A stretch of DNA of 64,000 nucleotides from a bacterium (lineage in GTDB: Bacteria > Electryoneota > Electryoneia > Electryoneales > Electryoneaceae). Below are positions 56,606 through 64,000 of the stretch, in pieces. A program made the translations under genes and the position numbers. Location: the NCBI GenBank assembly GCA_028278125.1, contig JANQEY010000320.1:59113-123112 (forward strand). The letters run 5' to 3'. Under the pieces are notes generated by a model. That model did not search any database and was not told the origin of the DNA. It worked only from the letters and a program-made list of their open reading frames with translations. The number at the start of each line of letters is the position of its first letter. Within the stretch, counting starts at the first letter, position 1.

Positions 56606-56642
56606 ACGCACCCCCGTCGCCGTGTACCTGACCCGTGCTGTC

Positions 56643-56690
56643 ACCGTTCATGTCGTCAGTCAGGTTGTTTTGATTACCACCATGAACGGT
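56643..56690 (-). promoter_or_regulatory. Long inverted repeat in the spoVG leader
   Basis: ACCGTTCATG (56643-56652) and CATGAACGGT (56681-56690) are perfect 10-bp inverted repeats with a 28-nt loop. The structure ends 38 nt before the spoVG ATG and could affect its translation or mRNA stability. Confidence 0.55.
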
Positions 56691-56714
56691 ACAGAGATTC
56701 CTTTCAGTATCACT

Positions 56715-56736
56715 TTCGATGTCCCTCAACATCGAA
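56715..56736 (-). promoter_or_regulatory. Second hairpin in the spoVG leader
   Basis: A perfect 8-bp stem TTCGATGT/ACATCGAA with a 6-nt loop, between the promoter and the longer inverted repeat. No T-run follows on the minus strand, so it is not a classical terminator. Confidence 0.5.
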
Positions 56737-56804
56737 TTTGCCTTCTAAACCATTGTATTATCAGGGCAGATGACCGAAAGAACCTCCCAAACAAGCGAAC
56801 TTGA

Positions 56805-56833
56805 AAGTTAGAATAGAGTAAAATGTGTGTCAA
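56805..56833 (-). promoter_or_regulatory. Sigma-70-type promoter of spoVG (and probably prs, rplY, pth)
   Basis: On the minus strand a perfect TTGACA (56828-56833) is separated by 17 bp from TAACTT (56805-56810). It lies about 200 bp upstream of the spoVG ATG, in the gap after tyrS, so the mRNA would have a leader of about 190 nt. Confidence 0.6.
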
Positions 56834-56921
56834 GGGTTTATTGGAAATAACGAGCCCAAAGAGAAATAAAATCAAGTAGTGGGAACATAATTCTCAATTT
56901 CTCGAAGAGCCAACGTATTTC

Positions 56922-58208
56922 TCATTGTCTAACCCTGACTACAAGGTAGGATTTTTTACCCTTCCTCAGGATGATTGAACTCGAAGCCTCAAGTACATCA
57001 TTCCCGGACAACATGTAGTCTTCCTGTACCCTTTTATCATTAACGTACATGGCACCCTGCTTGAACATCCGCTTTGCTTCACCCTTGCTGGACACCAGTC
57101 CGGTTTCAACGGATACTTCGAGCAGTGACGAACCATTTTCCAGCTTTTCACCCTCAATTTCCGCCACAGGTCCATCACTGAAAACCTGGCTGATTAAATC
57201 GGCATCGAGTTTTTCCAGCTGGCCAGCGTAGAGCGCTTCAGCACCTTTTTGCATCCTGTCTGCCTCTTCTCCTCCATGAACCAGGGCTGTTACTTCCCAG
57301 GCCAACCGTTTTTGCGCTTTACGGTTTTCCGGATTATTCTTCACTTCCTCTTCCAGCTGAGCGATATCGTCCATTGGCATGAAGGTGAACATTTTCAACA
57401 TCCAGACAACGTCACGGTCATCTGTTCTTACCAGGTACTGGTAAAAATCCCAGGGACTTGTTCTATTTGCATCCAGGTAGAGTGCTCCACCCAGGCTCTT
57501 GCCGAATTTCTGTCCAGTGGCTGAAGTTAACAGCGGAAAGGTGATTCCATATGCCTGTTTCGACATTTCTCGCCTGATCAGTTCAATACCGGCTGTGATA
57601 TTACCCCATTGATCTCCACCACCGACCTGGATAAAACAGTCATTCTCTTTCGCCAGATGATAAAAATCGTTGGCCTGGATAAGCATGTAACTGAATTCTG
57701 TGTAGCTGATTCCCTGGTCACGGTCTTCGAAACGTTTTCGAACGCTTTCCTTGGCCACCATGTAATTGATGGTAAACTTCTTGCCAACACCTCTTAACCA
57801 GTCAATCAGGCTGTATTCTTTTGTCCATTCAGCGTTGTTAACGGCTAGTGCCGCTGGATACTCACTGTTGTCTGAAAAGTTTATAAACCTCGCTATTTGT
57901 TGCCGTTGGGCTTCCAGGTTTGCTTCCAATATCCCCTCATCGAGGAAATTCCGTTCCGAATCTCTACCTGACGGATCACCGATCATCCCCGTTGCTCCAC
58001 CAAGCAACGCTATAACATGATGTCCGTTTCTCTGCAGGTGCATCAATCCCAGCAACGGCACCATACTTCCGAGGTGCAGGCTGTCGGCTGTAGGATCAAA
58101 TCCACAGTAAATAATCTGTGGTTCGGAAAGCAGCTTACGAAGGTTTTCCTCATCTGTAACCTGCTCTATAAATCCTCTTTCTTTGAAAATATCGTACACG
58201 TTTTTCAT
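56922..58208 (-). CDS. tyrS: Tyrosyl-tRNA synthetase
   Basis: A 428-residue class I synthetase charging tRNA-Tyr. The catalytic core begins YCGFDPTADSLHLGSMVPLL, with HLGS as the HIGH signature. The tyrosine site has YMLIQANDFYHL and VGGGDQWGNITAGIELIRR. The KMSKS loop is KFGKSLGGALYL. A C-terminal S4-like RNA-binding domain (about 360-428) carries GLVSSKGEAKRMFKQGAMYV. Length matches bacterial TyrS. A striking hairpin stands in its leader. Confidence 0.96.
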   Translation of the reverse strand: MKNVYDIFKERGFIEQVTDEENLRKLLSEPQIIYCGFDPTADSLHLGSMVPLLGLMHLQRNGHHVIALLGGATGMIGDPSGRDSERNFLDEGILEANLEAQRQQIARFINFSDNSEYPAALAVNNAEWTKEYSLIDWLRGVGKKFTINYMVAKESVRKRFEDRDQGISYTEFSYMLIQANDFYHLAKENDCFIQVGGGDQWGNITAGIELIRREMSKQAYGITFPLLTSATGQKFGKSLGGALYLDANRTSPWDFYQYLVRTDDRDVVWMLKMFTFMPMDDIAQLEEEVKNNPENRKAQKRLAWEVTALVHGGEEADRMQKGAEALYAGQLEKLDADLISQVFSDGPVAEIEGEKLENGSSLLEVSVETGLVSSKGEAKRMFKQGAMYVNDKRVQEDYMLSGNDVLEASSSIILRKGKKSYLVVRVRQ

Positions 58209-58252
58209 CTGATTACTCTAAGCTTGGAATTCCTGTTCTTCTTGTTGAGGTA

Positions 58253-58284
58253 TCCTTTAAGGTCGCTGAAACTACCTTAAAGGA
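58253..58284 (-). promoter_or_regulatory. Perfect 11-bp hairpin in the tyrS leader
   Basis: TCCTTTAAGGT and ACCTTAAAGGA pair perfectly around a 10-nt loop, 45 bp upstream of the tyrS ATG. No T-run follows, so it is not an obvious terminator; no T-box specifier structure was recognised. It may be a regulatory or stability element. Confidence 0.5.
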
Positions 58285-58785
58285 CCAGTGATTTCATCAC
58301 CAGTTTTTCTATTCGTTCTAAACCGTCTATCAAAATAGCAACACCCTGAAACAGTTATAAATTACAAAAACAATAATTTAAAGATCATTCATTTAGTAAT
58401 AATTTAATTAAGAGATTTATATAACATTTTGATATTATTTACAATAAGCTCATTTATGTCTTCAGGATGCATTGTTTAGTTAAAGTACTTAGTTTTCCGG
58501 CACTCGGCAACTTCAAAAATTCAGATAATTGTAGCACTTAACACTCTTCAAATCCAGCTAAAAGAATGGCTGGCTCCATAAAGAGCCCAAGAACCTCAAG
58601 TAAAGCTTTCATCAAATTTCAAGCAAGAAGATCAGAATATTTCATGGTAGGCTCAGAAAACCTGTTTCAGCGAGTGAAAGTTAAATAAAACTTGAAGTAA
58701 GCGGGGAGTCATCTTTCACTCTAACGCTCAAGAATAATTTCTTACTTGCCGATAAAATGGATAGAAGTTGATTCTGGAGGTCGTC
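58285..58785. other. AT-rich gene-free stretch upstream of tyrS
   Basis: About 500 bp, very AT-rich between 58340 and 58470, without a credible gene on either strand. It should contain the promoters of tyrS (minus) and of the 72-residue Cys-rich protein (plus), but no clear -35/-10 pair stood out. No repeat or RNA gene was recognised. Confidence 0.4.
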
Positions 58786-59004
58786 GTGGCAAATGGAAAA
58801 GTGGCATTTGGAAGGTGTTCGGGAGTTGATGGTTATAAGGCTCCTCATATATTCAGGGACGGTAAGATGCACCACCCTGATTCACATGGACTCTGTCCTA
58901 AATGCCAGGAAATGACCTTACGACTCTTCCGGGAAGAAATTTCAAGGCGCAAACAACAACGAGCACAAGCTTCACCACCGGTACCTGTATCGGAGGTAGC
59001 ATAG
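58786..59004 (+). CDS. Small Cys/His-containing protein of unknown function
   Basis: A 72-residue protein that I do not recognise. It begins with GTG (VANGKVAFGRCSGVDG), with GGAGG 6 nt upstream. It contains a single Cys in GRCSG, a His-rich stretch (HIFRDGKMHHPDSHGL) and a CPKC knuckle near residue 45, enough for one zinc site. The second half is basic (REEISRRKQQRAQA). A strong terminator follows 56 bp later. Good ribosome binding site, codon use and terminator make it a likely real gene despite its size. Nucleic-acid binding is a guess. Confidence 0.65.
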   Translation: MANGKVAFGRCSGVDGYKAPHIFRDGKMHHPDSHGLCPKCQEMTLRLFREEISRRKQQRAQASPPVPVSEVA

Positions 59005-59059
59005 AACACAACTGATGTTTGAGCAAGGGCTCCGTCTTCGGTCGGTAGGCCTGGGGAAT

Positions 59060-59098
59060 AATCGCTGAGGAACTAAAAGTTTCGCAGCGATTTTTTTT
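59060..59098 (+). terminator. Rho-independent terminator of the small Cys-rich gene
   Basis: AATCGCTG pairs with CAGCGATT, with an inner AACT/AGTT helix, and is followed by a run of eight T. The terminal part TTTCGCAGCGATTTTTTT is repeated about 97 bp downstream (59178-59195). Confidence 0.85.
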
Positions 59099-59141
59099 GA
59101 GCTATTTCTACCCTCTTGATATATTCTGTGACATACTACTT

Positions 59142-59172
59142 TTCCCGGGAAACACTGTTCCCCGGGCTACCT
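59142..59172. repeat. Short hairpin repeat, type CCCGGG...CCCGGGCTACC, copy 1
   Basis: CCCGGGAA pairs imperfectly with TTCCCCGGG and is followed by CTACC. A related copy lies at 59414-59441. Both are in the gene-poor DNA upstream of the deoxyhypusine-synthase-like gene. Confidence 0.6.
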
Positions 59173-59330
59173 CATGTTTCGCAGCGATTTTTTTATTCAG
59201 CCCACCTGATTTTCCCTCGATTCCTTCTTTTTTACGGGCACCTGACTTAAACTGTCTTTGCTGTAGATGTCATCTCGGACTTGATCCGGGATCCAGTGTC
59301 ATTGAAGTTTTAGAATAACTTCAACTCTGG

Positions 59331-59361
59331 AGAAACCCGACAATGATGTCGGGCCACCCAG
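59331..59361. repeat. Short hairpin repeat, type AAACCCG...CGGGCCACC, copy 1
   Basis: AGAAACCCGACA-atga-TGTCGGGCCACCCA: a 7-bp stem with a 4-nt loop, flanked by AAA and CCACCCA. Three further copies lie at 60634, 60822 and 60902. Confidence 0.7.
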
Positions 59362-59413
59362 TCAATAGACATCAATCTATCATTGAATATATTATGCCGG
59401 AAAATATTACATT

Positions 59414-59441
59414 CCCCGGGTAGCGCTGTGCCCGGGCTACC
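59414..59441. repeat. Short hairpin repeat, type CCCGGG...CCCGGGCTACC, copy 2
   Basis: CCCCGGGTAGC followed by GCCCGGGCTACC; the ends match copy 1 at 59142 while the loop differs. Confidence 0.6.
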
Positions 59442-59515
59442 TTTTTTCCATAGCAGATTTTTTTTCAAGATTTTTTATCTCACTTCAGAATGCCTGTATC
59501 ATTCCTCTCCCTTAT

Positions 59516-59523
59516 GCTATATT
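59516..59523 (+). promoter_or_regulatory. Candidate extended -10 of the deoxyhypusine-synthase-like gene
   Basis: TGCTATATT gives an extended -10 (TG-N-TATATT at 59518-59523) 43 bp upstream of the ATG. The -35 position (TGTATC) is a weak match. Confidence 0.35.
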
Positions 59524-59565
59524 AGCAGCATCCGTTACAAGTATTCTTCTAACCCAGGGGCGAAA

Positions 59566-60513
59566 ATGAGCAAGTTCGAAGAGATAGATTTATCAAAAGT
59601 GAAAACCTACTCAGCATCCGATAGACCGTCGAAGGTAACACAGGACGAGACAGCTATCCCTCCCCGTGCAGGATTGACGGTCAAGGAATTCCTTGATGGC
59701 CTCCCGTCTATCCTCAAGGCGAACGATTTAAAATCCATCGCAAAGGCTGTCGTTGCAGCAAAAACCAAGGGAAAACCTGTAATCGTGATGCTTGGCGGTC
59801 ACGTGATAAAAACAGGTTGCGCACCCATCCTTGCTGATCTCGCAGAAAACGGATTTATCACTCACTTCGCTTCAAACGGTGCGGCAGCTATCCATGACAC
59901 TGAACTGGCCCGGTTCGGGCATACTTCCGAAGATGTTGCTGTACAGCTCGAGGACGGCAGCTTTGGAATGGCGGACGATACAGCCGGTTTGGTAAACGCC
60001 GCGGCAAGACAGGCTCAGCATCGTGAAGAGGGATTCGGGGAAGCTGTTGGCGCAATCCTGGTTGAAGAAAATGGTCCTTACATCGACCGAGCCCTGCTGG
60101 CAAGATGCCATCTGCTTGGTATCCCTTATACTCTTCATGTGGCGTTAGGAACAGACATTGTCCACCAGCATCCAACTGCTGATGGTGCTGCCATCGGGGA
60201 TGCATCCATGCGTGATTTCCGGATATTTGCTTCGAGTGTGGCAAAACTAGGCGAAGGTGGAGTTGTCCTAAACCTGGGAAGCGCCGTAGTAATGCCGGAA
60301 GTATTTTTAAAAGCGCTGGCAGTTGCGAGAAACCTTGGAAACGAGGTAACAAACTTCACTACCGCCAATTTTGACATGATCCAGCATTACCGTCCCTGTG
60401 AAAACGTGGTCAAACGCCCTGTTAAACCCGGCGGGAAAGGTTATTTCATAACCGGCCATCACGAAATTATGATTCCTCTTCTGGCTGCGGCGATATTGGA
60501 AGAAGAAGCCTGA
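59566..60513 (+). CDS. Deoxyhypusine-synthase-like conserved protein
   Basis: A 315-residue cytoplasmic protein. The chain contains VIVMLGGHVIKTGCAPILAD, FITHFASNGAAAIHDTELAR, DVAVQLEDGSFGMADDTAGL and HVALGTDIVHQHPTADGAAI, a pattern I associate with bacterial proteins having a DHS-like NAD/FAD-binding fold. Bacteria lack eIF5A hypusination, so the true reaction is unknown. The ATG at 59566 has GGGG upstream; the frame extends to 59383 but that part overlaps a hairpin repeat and looks non-coding. It is an isolated plus-strand gene between two repeat-rich gaps. Confidence 0.8.
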   Translation: MSKFEEIDLSKVKTYSASDRPSKVTQDETAIPPRAGLTVKEFLDGLPSILKANDLKSIAKAVVAAKTKGKPVIVMLGGHVIKTGCAPILADLAENGFITHFASNGAAAIHDTELARFGHTSEDVAVQLEDGSFGMADDTAGLVNAAARQAQHREEGFGEAVGAILVEENGPYIDRALLARCHLLGIPYTLHVALGTDIVHQHPTADGAAIGDASMRDFRIFASSVAKLGEGGVVLNLGSAVVMPEVFLKALAVARNLGNEVTNFTTANFDMIQHYRPCENVVKRPVKPGGKGYFITGHHEIMIPLLAAAILEEEA

Positions 60514-60633
60514 TATAATTGCAAAATTGAATCCTGTCATCCCGCCCATGCAGGACAGGGGCACCCACAATGAGATGCAAAAGATTATTTTGATGAAATA
60601 AACAAATAAACCCTGCTTTTACTTTAATAATAA

Positions 60634-60677
60634 GAAACCCGACAAATCCGCCTTAAGGCGGGATGTCGGGCCACCCA
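60634..60677. repeat. Hairpin repeat AAACCCG...CGGGCCACC, copy 2
   Basis: GAAACCCGACA ... TGTCGGGCCACCCA with an inner helix TCCGCC/GGCGGGA, so a longer, two-part stem than copy 1. Confidence 0.7.
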
Positions 60678-60821
60678 GTTTTGATTTATTTATGAGAAGT
60701 TCGAGATTGCTTTGTTGGTGGGAAACTACACCCACCGAGCTACACTGCGTTCCGTTTCGTCACTTCCACCTTCGCTGAAGATACGGTGGACAGGTCGCTT
60801 GCTCGCATCGACTCTATTAGT

Positions 60822-60854
60822 AAACCCGGTTGTCAGAGCCAACCGGGCCACCCA
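60822..60854. repeat. Hairpin repeat AAACCCG...CGGGCCACC, copy 3
   Basis: AAACCCGGTTG ... CAACCGGGCCACCCA: an 8-bp stem with a 7-nt loop. The stem bases covary with the other copies (CCCGGTT here, CCCGACA in copies 1 and 2). Confidence 0.7.
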
Positions 60855-60901
60855 ACCTACTACGAAATGCGGAAGATTGTTTTGATGAAATGATTTGTAT
60901 G

Positions 60902-60935
60902 AGAAACCCGGCTTTCAAGTCAAGCCGGGCCACCA
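60902..60935. repeat. Hairpin repeat AAACCCG...CGGGCCACC, copy 4
   Basis: AGAAACCCGGCTT ... AAGCCGGGCCACCA: an 8-bp stem with a 7-nt loop, 48 bp after copy 3 and in the same orientation. Confidence 0.7.
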
Positions 60936-60996
60936 ATTATATTTTTATGATAAATATTTATGAGATTGCTTTGCATCGCTCGCATTGACGGCAAAA

Positions 60997-63900
60997 CTAC
61001 ACCGTTTCAACTTCACCCGCTACTTCACCAACCTTCTCCTGCTTTGCTAGTTCCTCTTCGCGGATGTGTTTGACAAAATAGGTGCGGGCATCATCGAGTA
61101 TCATGTACAGAGCCGGTACAAGCACAAGTGTAATAGCCGTCGAGAACAGCACCCCGAAACCGAGGCTGAGCGCCATGGGAACCAGGAAACGTGCCTGGAG
61201 ACTTGTTTCCATGATCATCGGGCTTAGGCCGAAGAACGTCGTAAGTGCTGTCATTACGATCGGACGGAACCTGCGTTTCCCTGATTCCAATACAGCTTTA
61301 TATACCGGCATCCCGGCTTCACGACTGCGGTTAATCAGGTCAATCATCACCAGTGATGAGTTGACCACAACACCATTGAGGGCAACAATTCCCCACATTG
61401 AGATCATGCTCATGGAATATCCAAGCAGCATGTGGCCAATAACCGCCCCGATAATCCCGAAAGGAATAGCGCTCATCACTATCAACGGCTGGACAAAACT
61501 CTTGAATAAAACCGCCAGCAGGGCATAAATCAGCAGCAATCCGAACATAAACGCTTTAATCACATCCTGTGCTGATTCCTGCTGGTCACGGGATCGACCT
61601 TCCAGGTCATATGCCAGCCCTGGATAATCGGCCAGCAACTGGTTCAGCGTGCCCGCTTTCAGGTCATCGAGAATCTCTGTAGTATTTGCAACTTTTTTAT
61701 TGACAGAAGCCGTGACGTTTACGACACGTCTGCGATCGGTTCGGGTGATTGTGCTGTATCCTCTTCCCTCTTCAACATATGCTGCCTGGTAAAACGGGAT
61801 TTCGTCACCTGATGGTGTTCGCAGCATCATCTGTTCGATCGATGCCATTGACCTTCGATCTTCCTCGGGGTAACGAACCATCACTTTTACTTCGTTCTGT
61901 CCGCGTTGGATACGCATTGCTTCAGCGCCATAAAACGCAGAACGAACCTGGACTGCCAGGTCGCGTTCGTTAATGCCCAGGCTTGCAGCTTCAGGGCGCA
62001 GCTTGAGTTTCAGCTCACGTTTACCCTTAGTATGCGAATCGGCGATTTCCCTGAGCCCGGCATATTCACCAAGCGCACCTTTCAACCGTTCAACAGCAGC
62101 CAGTAAAGCGTCATAATCGTTATGTGATAACTGGATTTCGAGATCGGCGTTCGCCATGATCAGATCGGAACGGAAGCTCAGTGATTCCACTCCCGGGATT
62201 TCTCCAACTCGTTCACGCCATTCATTCGCGAACTCGGAAACCTTTATCGTACGTTCTTCCGGATCAGCGAGCATCAGGTACATCTGCGCGATGTTCGAAG
62301 AGAATGTGTTAGAACCCCCAAAGTGATCAGCACCAATTGACTGGCCAACAAGCGCAAATACATGCTCCAAGTTACTGCCGCCATCTTCACGTTTGCTGTC
62401 TTCTTCTTTTATCAGTTCTTCACCAATTTGCTGTATCCTCAGGGCATGCCTGCGGGTCTCTTCATACGGTGTCCCCGGCGGCATTTCCAGGGTTACTGTT
62501 ACCCAGTCAGCCTCGATTTCCGGCATAAATGTCACCTTAACGAGACCACCGGTAAACAGCCCGATTGTTGCCAGCTGAAATGCAATCGCTATGGCGAATG
62601 TCAGGTACCGGTTACGTGTCACCCATTTCAAGGTATTCAGGTAAAAACCGTCAATCAGGCGTCGAACATATTTATCAACACCGGAACGTCTGTTTTCGAT
62701 TTTTTGCCAAATGGGCGCTTTACTTTCCACCACCCTGCTGGCCAGGTGTGATGGGAGGATAAACAGCGATTCTATAAGCGATATTACCAGTACCGTGATG
62801 ACAATCGTGGGAACCAGCCCCATAAATTTTCCGACAAATCCACCGACAAAAATCAGTGGTCCAAATGCGGCAAATGTGGTTAATCCCGCGAACACAACCG
62901 GCCGGCTCATTTCACGGGCACCGTCAATGGCCGCTTTAATAAGTGGTTTTCCTCGTCGGAAATGAACGAAGATATTTTCCCCGATCACAATGGCATCGTC
63001 TACCACAACACCAATGATTATCAGGAATCCGAACAGCGAGATCATATTGATGGAAATATTGAGCGCCGGCAGGAATATCAGCGAACCGATAAACGCGATA
63101 AGAATACCCAGCGCCACAAAAAACGCAAGTCGCATTTCGAGGAAAACAGTCAGGATTATCAGAACCAGTGCTAATCCGAGGAATCCGTTCCTCAATAACA
63201 ATTCCATCCTCGACTGGAGGATTTCCGACATGTCTTCGTATATAGCTAACTGGATCGTTGAGGGAAGTTCAACGTTCCTCTGATCGATGTATTTTTTTAC
63301 TTCTGCGGCAATTTCCTTAGGTGTTTGTTCACCGACACGGTATACCATAACCGTAACGGACGGTTTACCATCAAAAAGAACTTCCCGGTCTGCCTCCTGG
63401 AAAGCATCTTTAACTTCCCCGATTTCACTCAATAGTACCATCCGACCATCGGGGTGCTTAAACACAGCAACAGAATCGAATTCAGTACCGGTATATCTTT
63501 TCTCCTGTGTCCGGATCAATACGTCACCACCGTCCGCCTTTATTGTTCCTCCGGCTAGGTCCAATGAAGCGCCACGGATAATTTGTGCTACCCTATCCAG
63601 TGTCAGGTTATACTTCCTCAGGCTCTCTTCGGGTATTTCAATGGATATTTCATATGGACGGGACGCTGAAATTTCAACCTGTGTTATCTTTTCGTTGGCA
63701 AGAAGATCATCACGAACATGTTCCGCCTGTTCTCTTAGTGCCCGTTCGGAAGCATCTCCATAAACCACCATCGAGAGAACCTGTTGACGGTTTGTCAGCT
63801 TTGAGATCATCGGTTTTTCAGCTTCTTCAGGGAAGGTCAGGATCCTGTCAACCTCGGACTTGACATCCTGGAGGACTTCGTCAGCATCCTCTCCCTCGAG

Positions 63901-64000
63901 CACTTCAATAGTGACCGTACCGACATTTTCCGTCGCCGTGGCACGAATTCGTTTGATATTGTCTACACCACTTACCGCCAGTTCAATAGGTCTAACGATT
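60997..64000 (-). CDS. RND-family efflux transporter (AcrB/AcrD/AcrF type), 5' end cut off
   Basis: A proton-driven inner-membrane efflux pump subunit. The frame is open from the right edge: upstream of the first in-frame GTG (63903) translation continues IVRPIELAVSGVDNIKRIRA, typical RND N-terminal sequence, so about 1001 residues are present and roughly 40 are missing. Central motifs are IIGVVVDDAIVIGENIFVHF (transmembrane helix 4 with the Asp pair) and FGLLLIYALLAVLFKSFVQP, with FGLSPMIMETS in the second half. Periplasmic pore and docking domains lie between. The C-terminus is cytoplasmic and ends VAGEVETV. A membrane-fusion partner gene would be expected upstream, outside the window. The substrate is unknown. 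Confidence 0.93.
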   Translation of the reverse strand, partial: IVRPIELAVSGVDNIKRIRATATENVGTVTIEVLEGEDADEVLQDVKSEVDRILTFPEEAEKPMISKLTNRQQVLSMVVYGDASERALREQAEHVRDDLLANEKITQVEISASRPYEISIEIPEESLRKYNLTLDRVAQIIRGASLDLAGGTIKADGGDVLIRTQEKRYTGTEFDSVAVFKHPDGRMVLLSEIGEVKDAFQEADREVLFDGKPSVTVMVYRVGEQTPKEIAAEVKKYIDQRNVELPSTIQLAIYEDMSEILQSRMELLLRNGFLGLALVLIILTVFLEMRLAFFVALGILIAFIGSLIFLPALNISINMISLFGFLIIIGVVVDDAIVIGENIFVHFRRGKPLIKAAIDGAREMSRPVVFAGLTTFAAFGPLIFVGGFVGKFMGLVPTIVITVLVISLIESLFILPSHLASRVVESKAPIWQKIENRRSGVDKYVRRLIDGFYLNTLKWVTRNRYLTFAIAIAFQLATIGLFTGGLVKVTFMPEIEADWVTVTLEMPPGTPYEETRRHALRIQQIGEELIKEEDSKREDGGSNLEHVFALVGQSIGADHFGGSNTFSSNIAQMYLMLADPEERTIKVSEFANEWRERVGEIPGVESLSFRSDLIMANADLEIQLSHNDYDALLAAVERLKGALGEYAGLREIADSHTKGKRELKLKLRPEAASLGINERDLAVQVRSAFYGAEAMRIQRGQNEVKVMVRYPEEDRRSMASIEQMMLRTPSGDEIPFYQAAYVEEGRGYSTITRTDRRRVVNVTASVNKKVANTTEILDDLKAGTLNQLLADYPGLAYDLEGRSRDQQESAQDVIKAFMFGLLLIYALLAVLFKSFVQPLIVMSAIPFGIIGAVIGHMLLGYSMSMISMWGIVALNGVVVNSSLVMIDLINRSREAGMPVYKAVLESGKRRFRPIVMTALTTFFGLSPMIMETSLQARFLVPMALSLGFGVLFSTAITLVLVPALYMILDDARTYFVKHIREEELAKQEKVGEVAGEVETV

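Larger units (their letters stand above)
60514..60996. other. Repeat-rich gene-free stretch
   Basis: About 480 bp without a credible gene. It holds three copies of the AAACCCG...CGGGCCACC hairpin. A near-duplicate of about 27 bp (GATGCAAAAGATTATTTTGA at 60574 and AATGCGGAAGATTGTTTTGA at 60866) and repeated GAGATTGCTTTG words are also present. CCTGTC/GACAGG at 60532-60559 may end the upstream gene. Confidence 0.5.

Noticed and set aside
56590..56650. A 19-codon upstream reading frame overlapping the spoVG start on the minus strand.
   Set aside because: No ribosome binding site of its own, and it overlaps the spoVG start in another frame; judged chance.
59383..59565. N-terminal extension of the deoxyhypusine-synthase-like protein to 59383.
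   Set aside because: It runs through a hairpin repeat and the probable promoter; the ATG at 59566 with GGGG upstream fits the gene.
59100..61000. Possible CRISPR array, because several short repeats lie close together.
   Set aside because: The repeats are not evenly spaced, differ in stem sequence, and are separated by a gene; they behave as dispersed hairpins.

Overview
The window reads as chromosomal DNA of a free-living, Gram-negative-type bacterium, most likely from the FCB superphylum (the sort of lineage represented by KSB1, Marinimicrobia, Zixibacteria or Cloacimonetes). The grounds are a secretin-based type IV pilus with outer-membrane components, lipoprotein signals, large secreted proteins ending in a Por/T9SS-type C-terminal domain (YPNPFN ... 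GxYF ... KIxLLK), LVIVD repeats, a membrane pyrophosphatase and a moderate GC content. The exact phylum is inference. No rRNA, tRNA, CRISPR array, transposase or phage gene was found. Nearly all genes lie on the minus strand; only five are on plus (19071, 44998, 50445, 58786, 59566).

Region 1 (1-17.2 kb) is one long type IV pilus locus on the minus strand. In transcription order it holds the major pilin, pilT, two prepilins, a PilX/GspK-like protein, pilM, pilN, pilO, a PilP/GspC-like protein, the secretin pilQ, a Wza-like lipoprotein with four SLBB domains, a 1137-residue Ig-repeat lipoprotein, pilB and pilC (cut by the left edge). Translational overlaps (TAATG, ATGA) tie the core genes together. 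Region 2 (17.6-19.6 kb) is an ECF sigma / putative anti-sigma pair with a divergent small membrane protein, separated by a DNA stretch full of inverted repeats.

Region 3 (19.7-26.9 kb) encodes surface proteins: an exported class-II glutamine-amidotransferase-like protein whose signal-peptide cleavage would expose a serine where the family has its catalytic cysteine, an LVIVD-repeat protein, and a YfbK-type von Willebrand A protein. Region 4 (27.1-30.7 kb) is a three-gene signalling cluster: a Ser/Thr-kinase-like protein, a PAS histidine kinase with a Rossmann-like N-terminus, and a response regulator fused to a GcvH-like domain that lacks the lipoyl lysine. Region 5 (31.0-39.1 kb) is a B12-dependent acyl-CoA mutase locus (meaB, large subunit, small subunit) interrupted by a 1316-residue multi-PAS hybrid kinase, followed by yebC.

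Region 6 (39.3-47.4 kb) is housekeeping: arsC, glgC, deoC, a YbjQ protein, a phosphohexomutase, yraN (with no ordinary start codon for its conserved N-terminus), rnhB, a purine nucleoside phosphorylase, a corrinoid adenosyltransferase that could supply the mutase cofactor, and an HDOD regulator. Region 7 (47.6-58.2 kb) holds a large secreted protein, a Tat-exported metallophosphoesterase, hppA, and the conserved series tyrS, spoVG, prs, rplY(ctc), pth, with structured leaders before spoVG and tyrS. Region 8 (58.2-64 kb) is looser: a 72-residue Cys-rich protein, a deoxyhypusine-synthase-like protein flanked by two families of short hairpin repeats, and an RND efflux pump that runs off the right edge.

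The strongest candidates for something new are the exported Ser-nucleophile amidotransferase-like protein, the kinase/Rossmann-kinase/GcvH-regulator cluster, and the pilus locus that has acquired a Wza-like SLBB lipoprotein and a giant Ig-repeat lipoprotein. All functions were inferred by reading the sequence; no database search was run.
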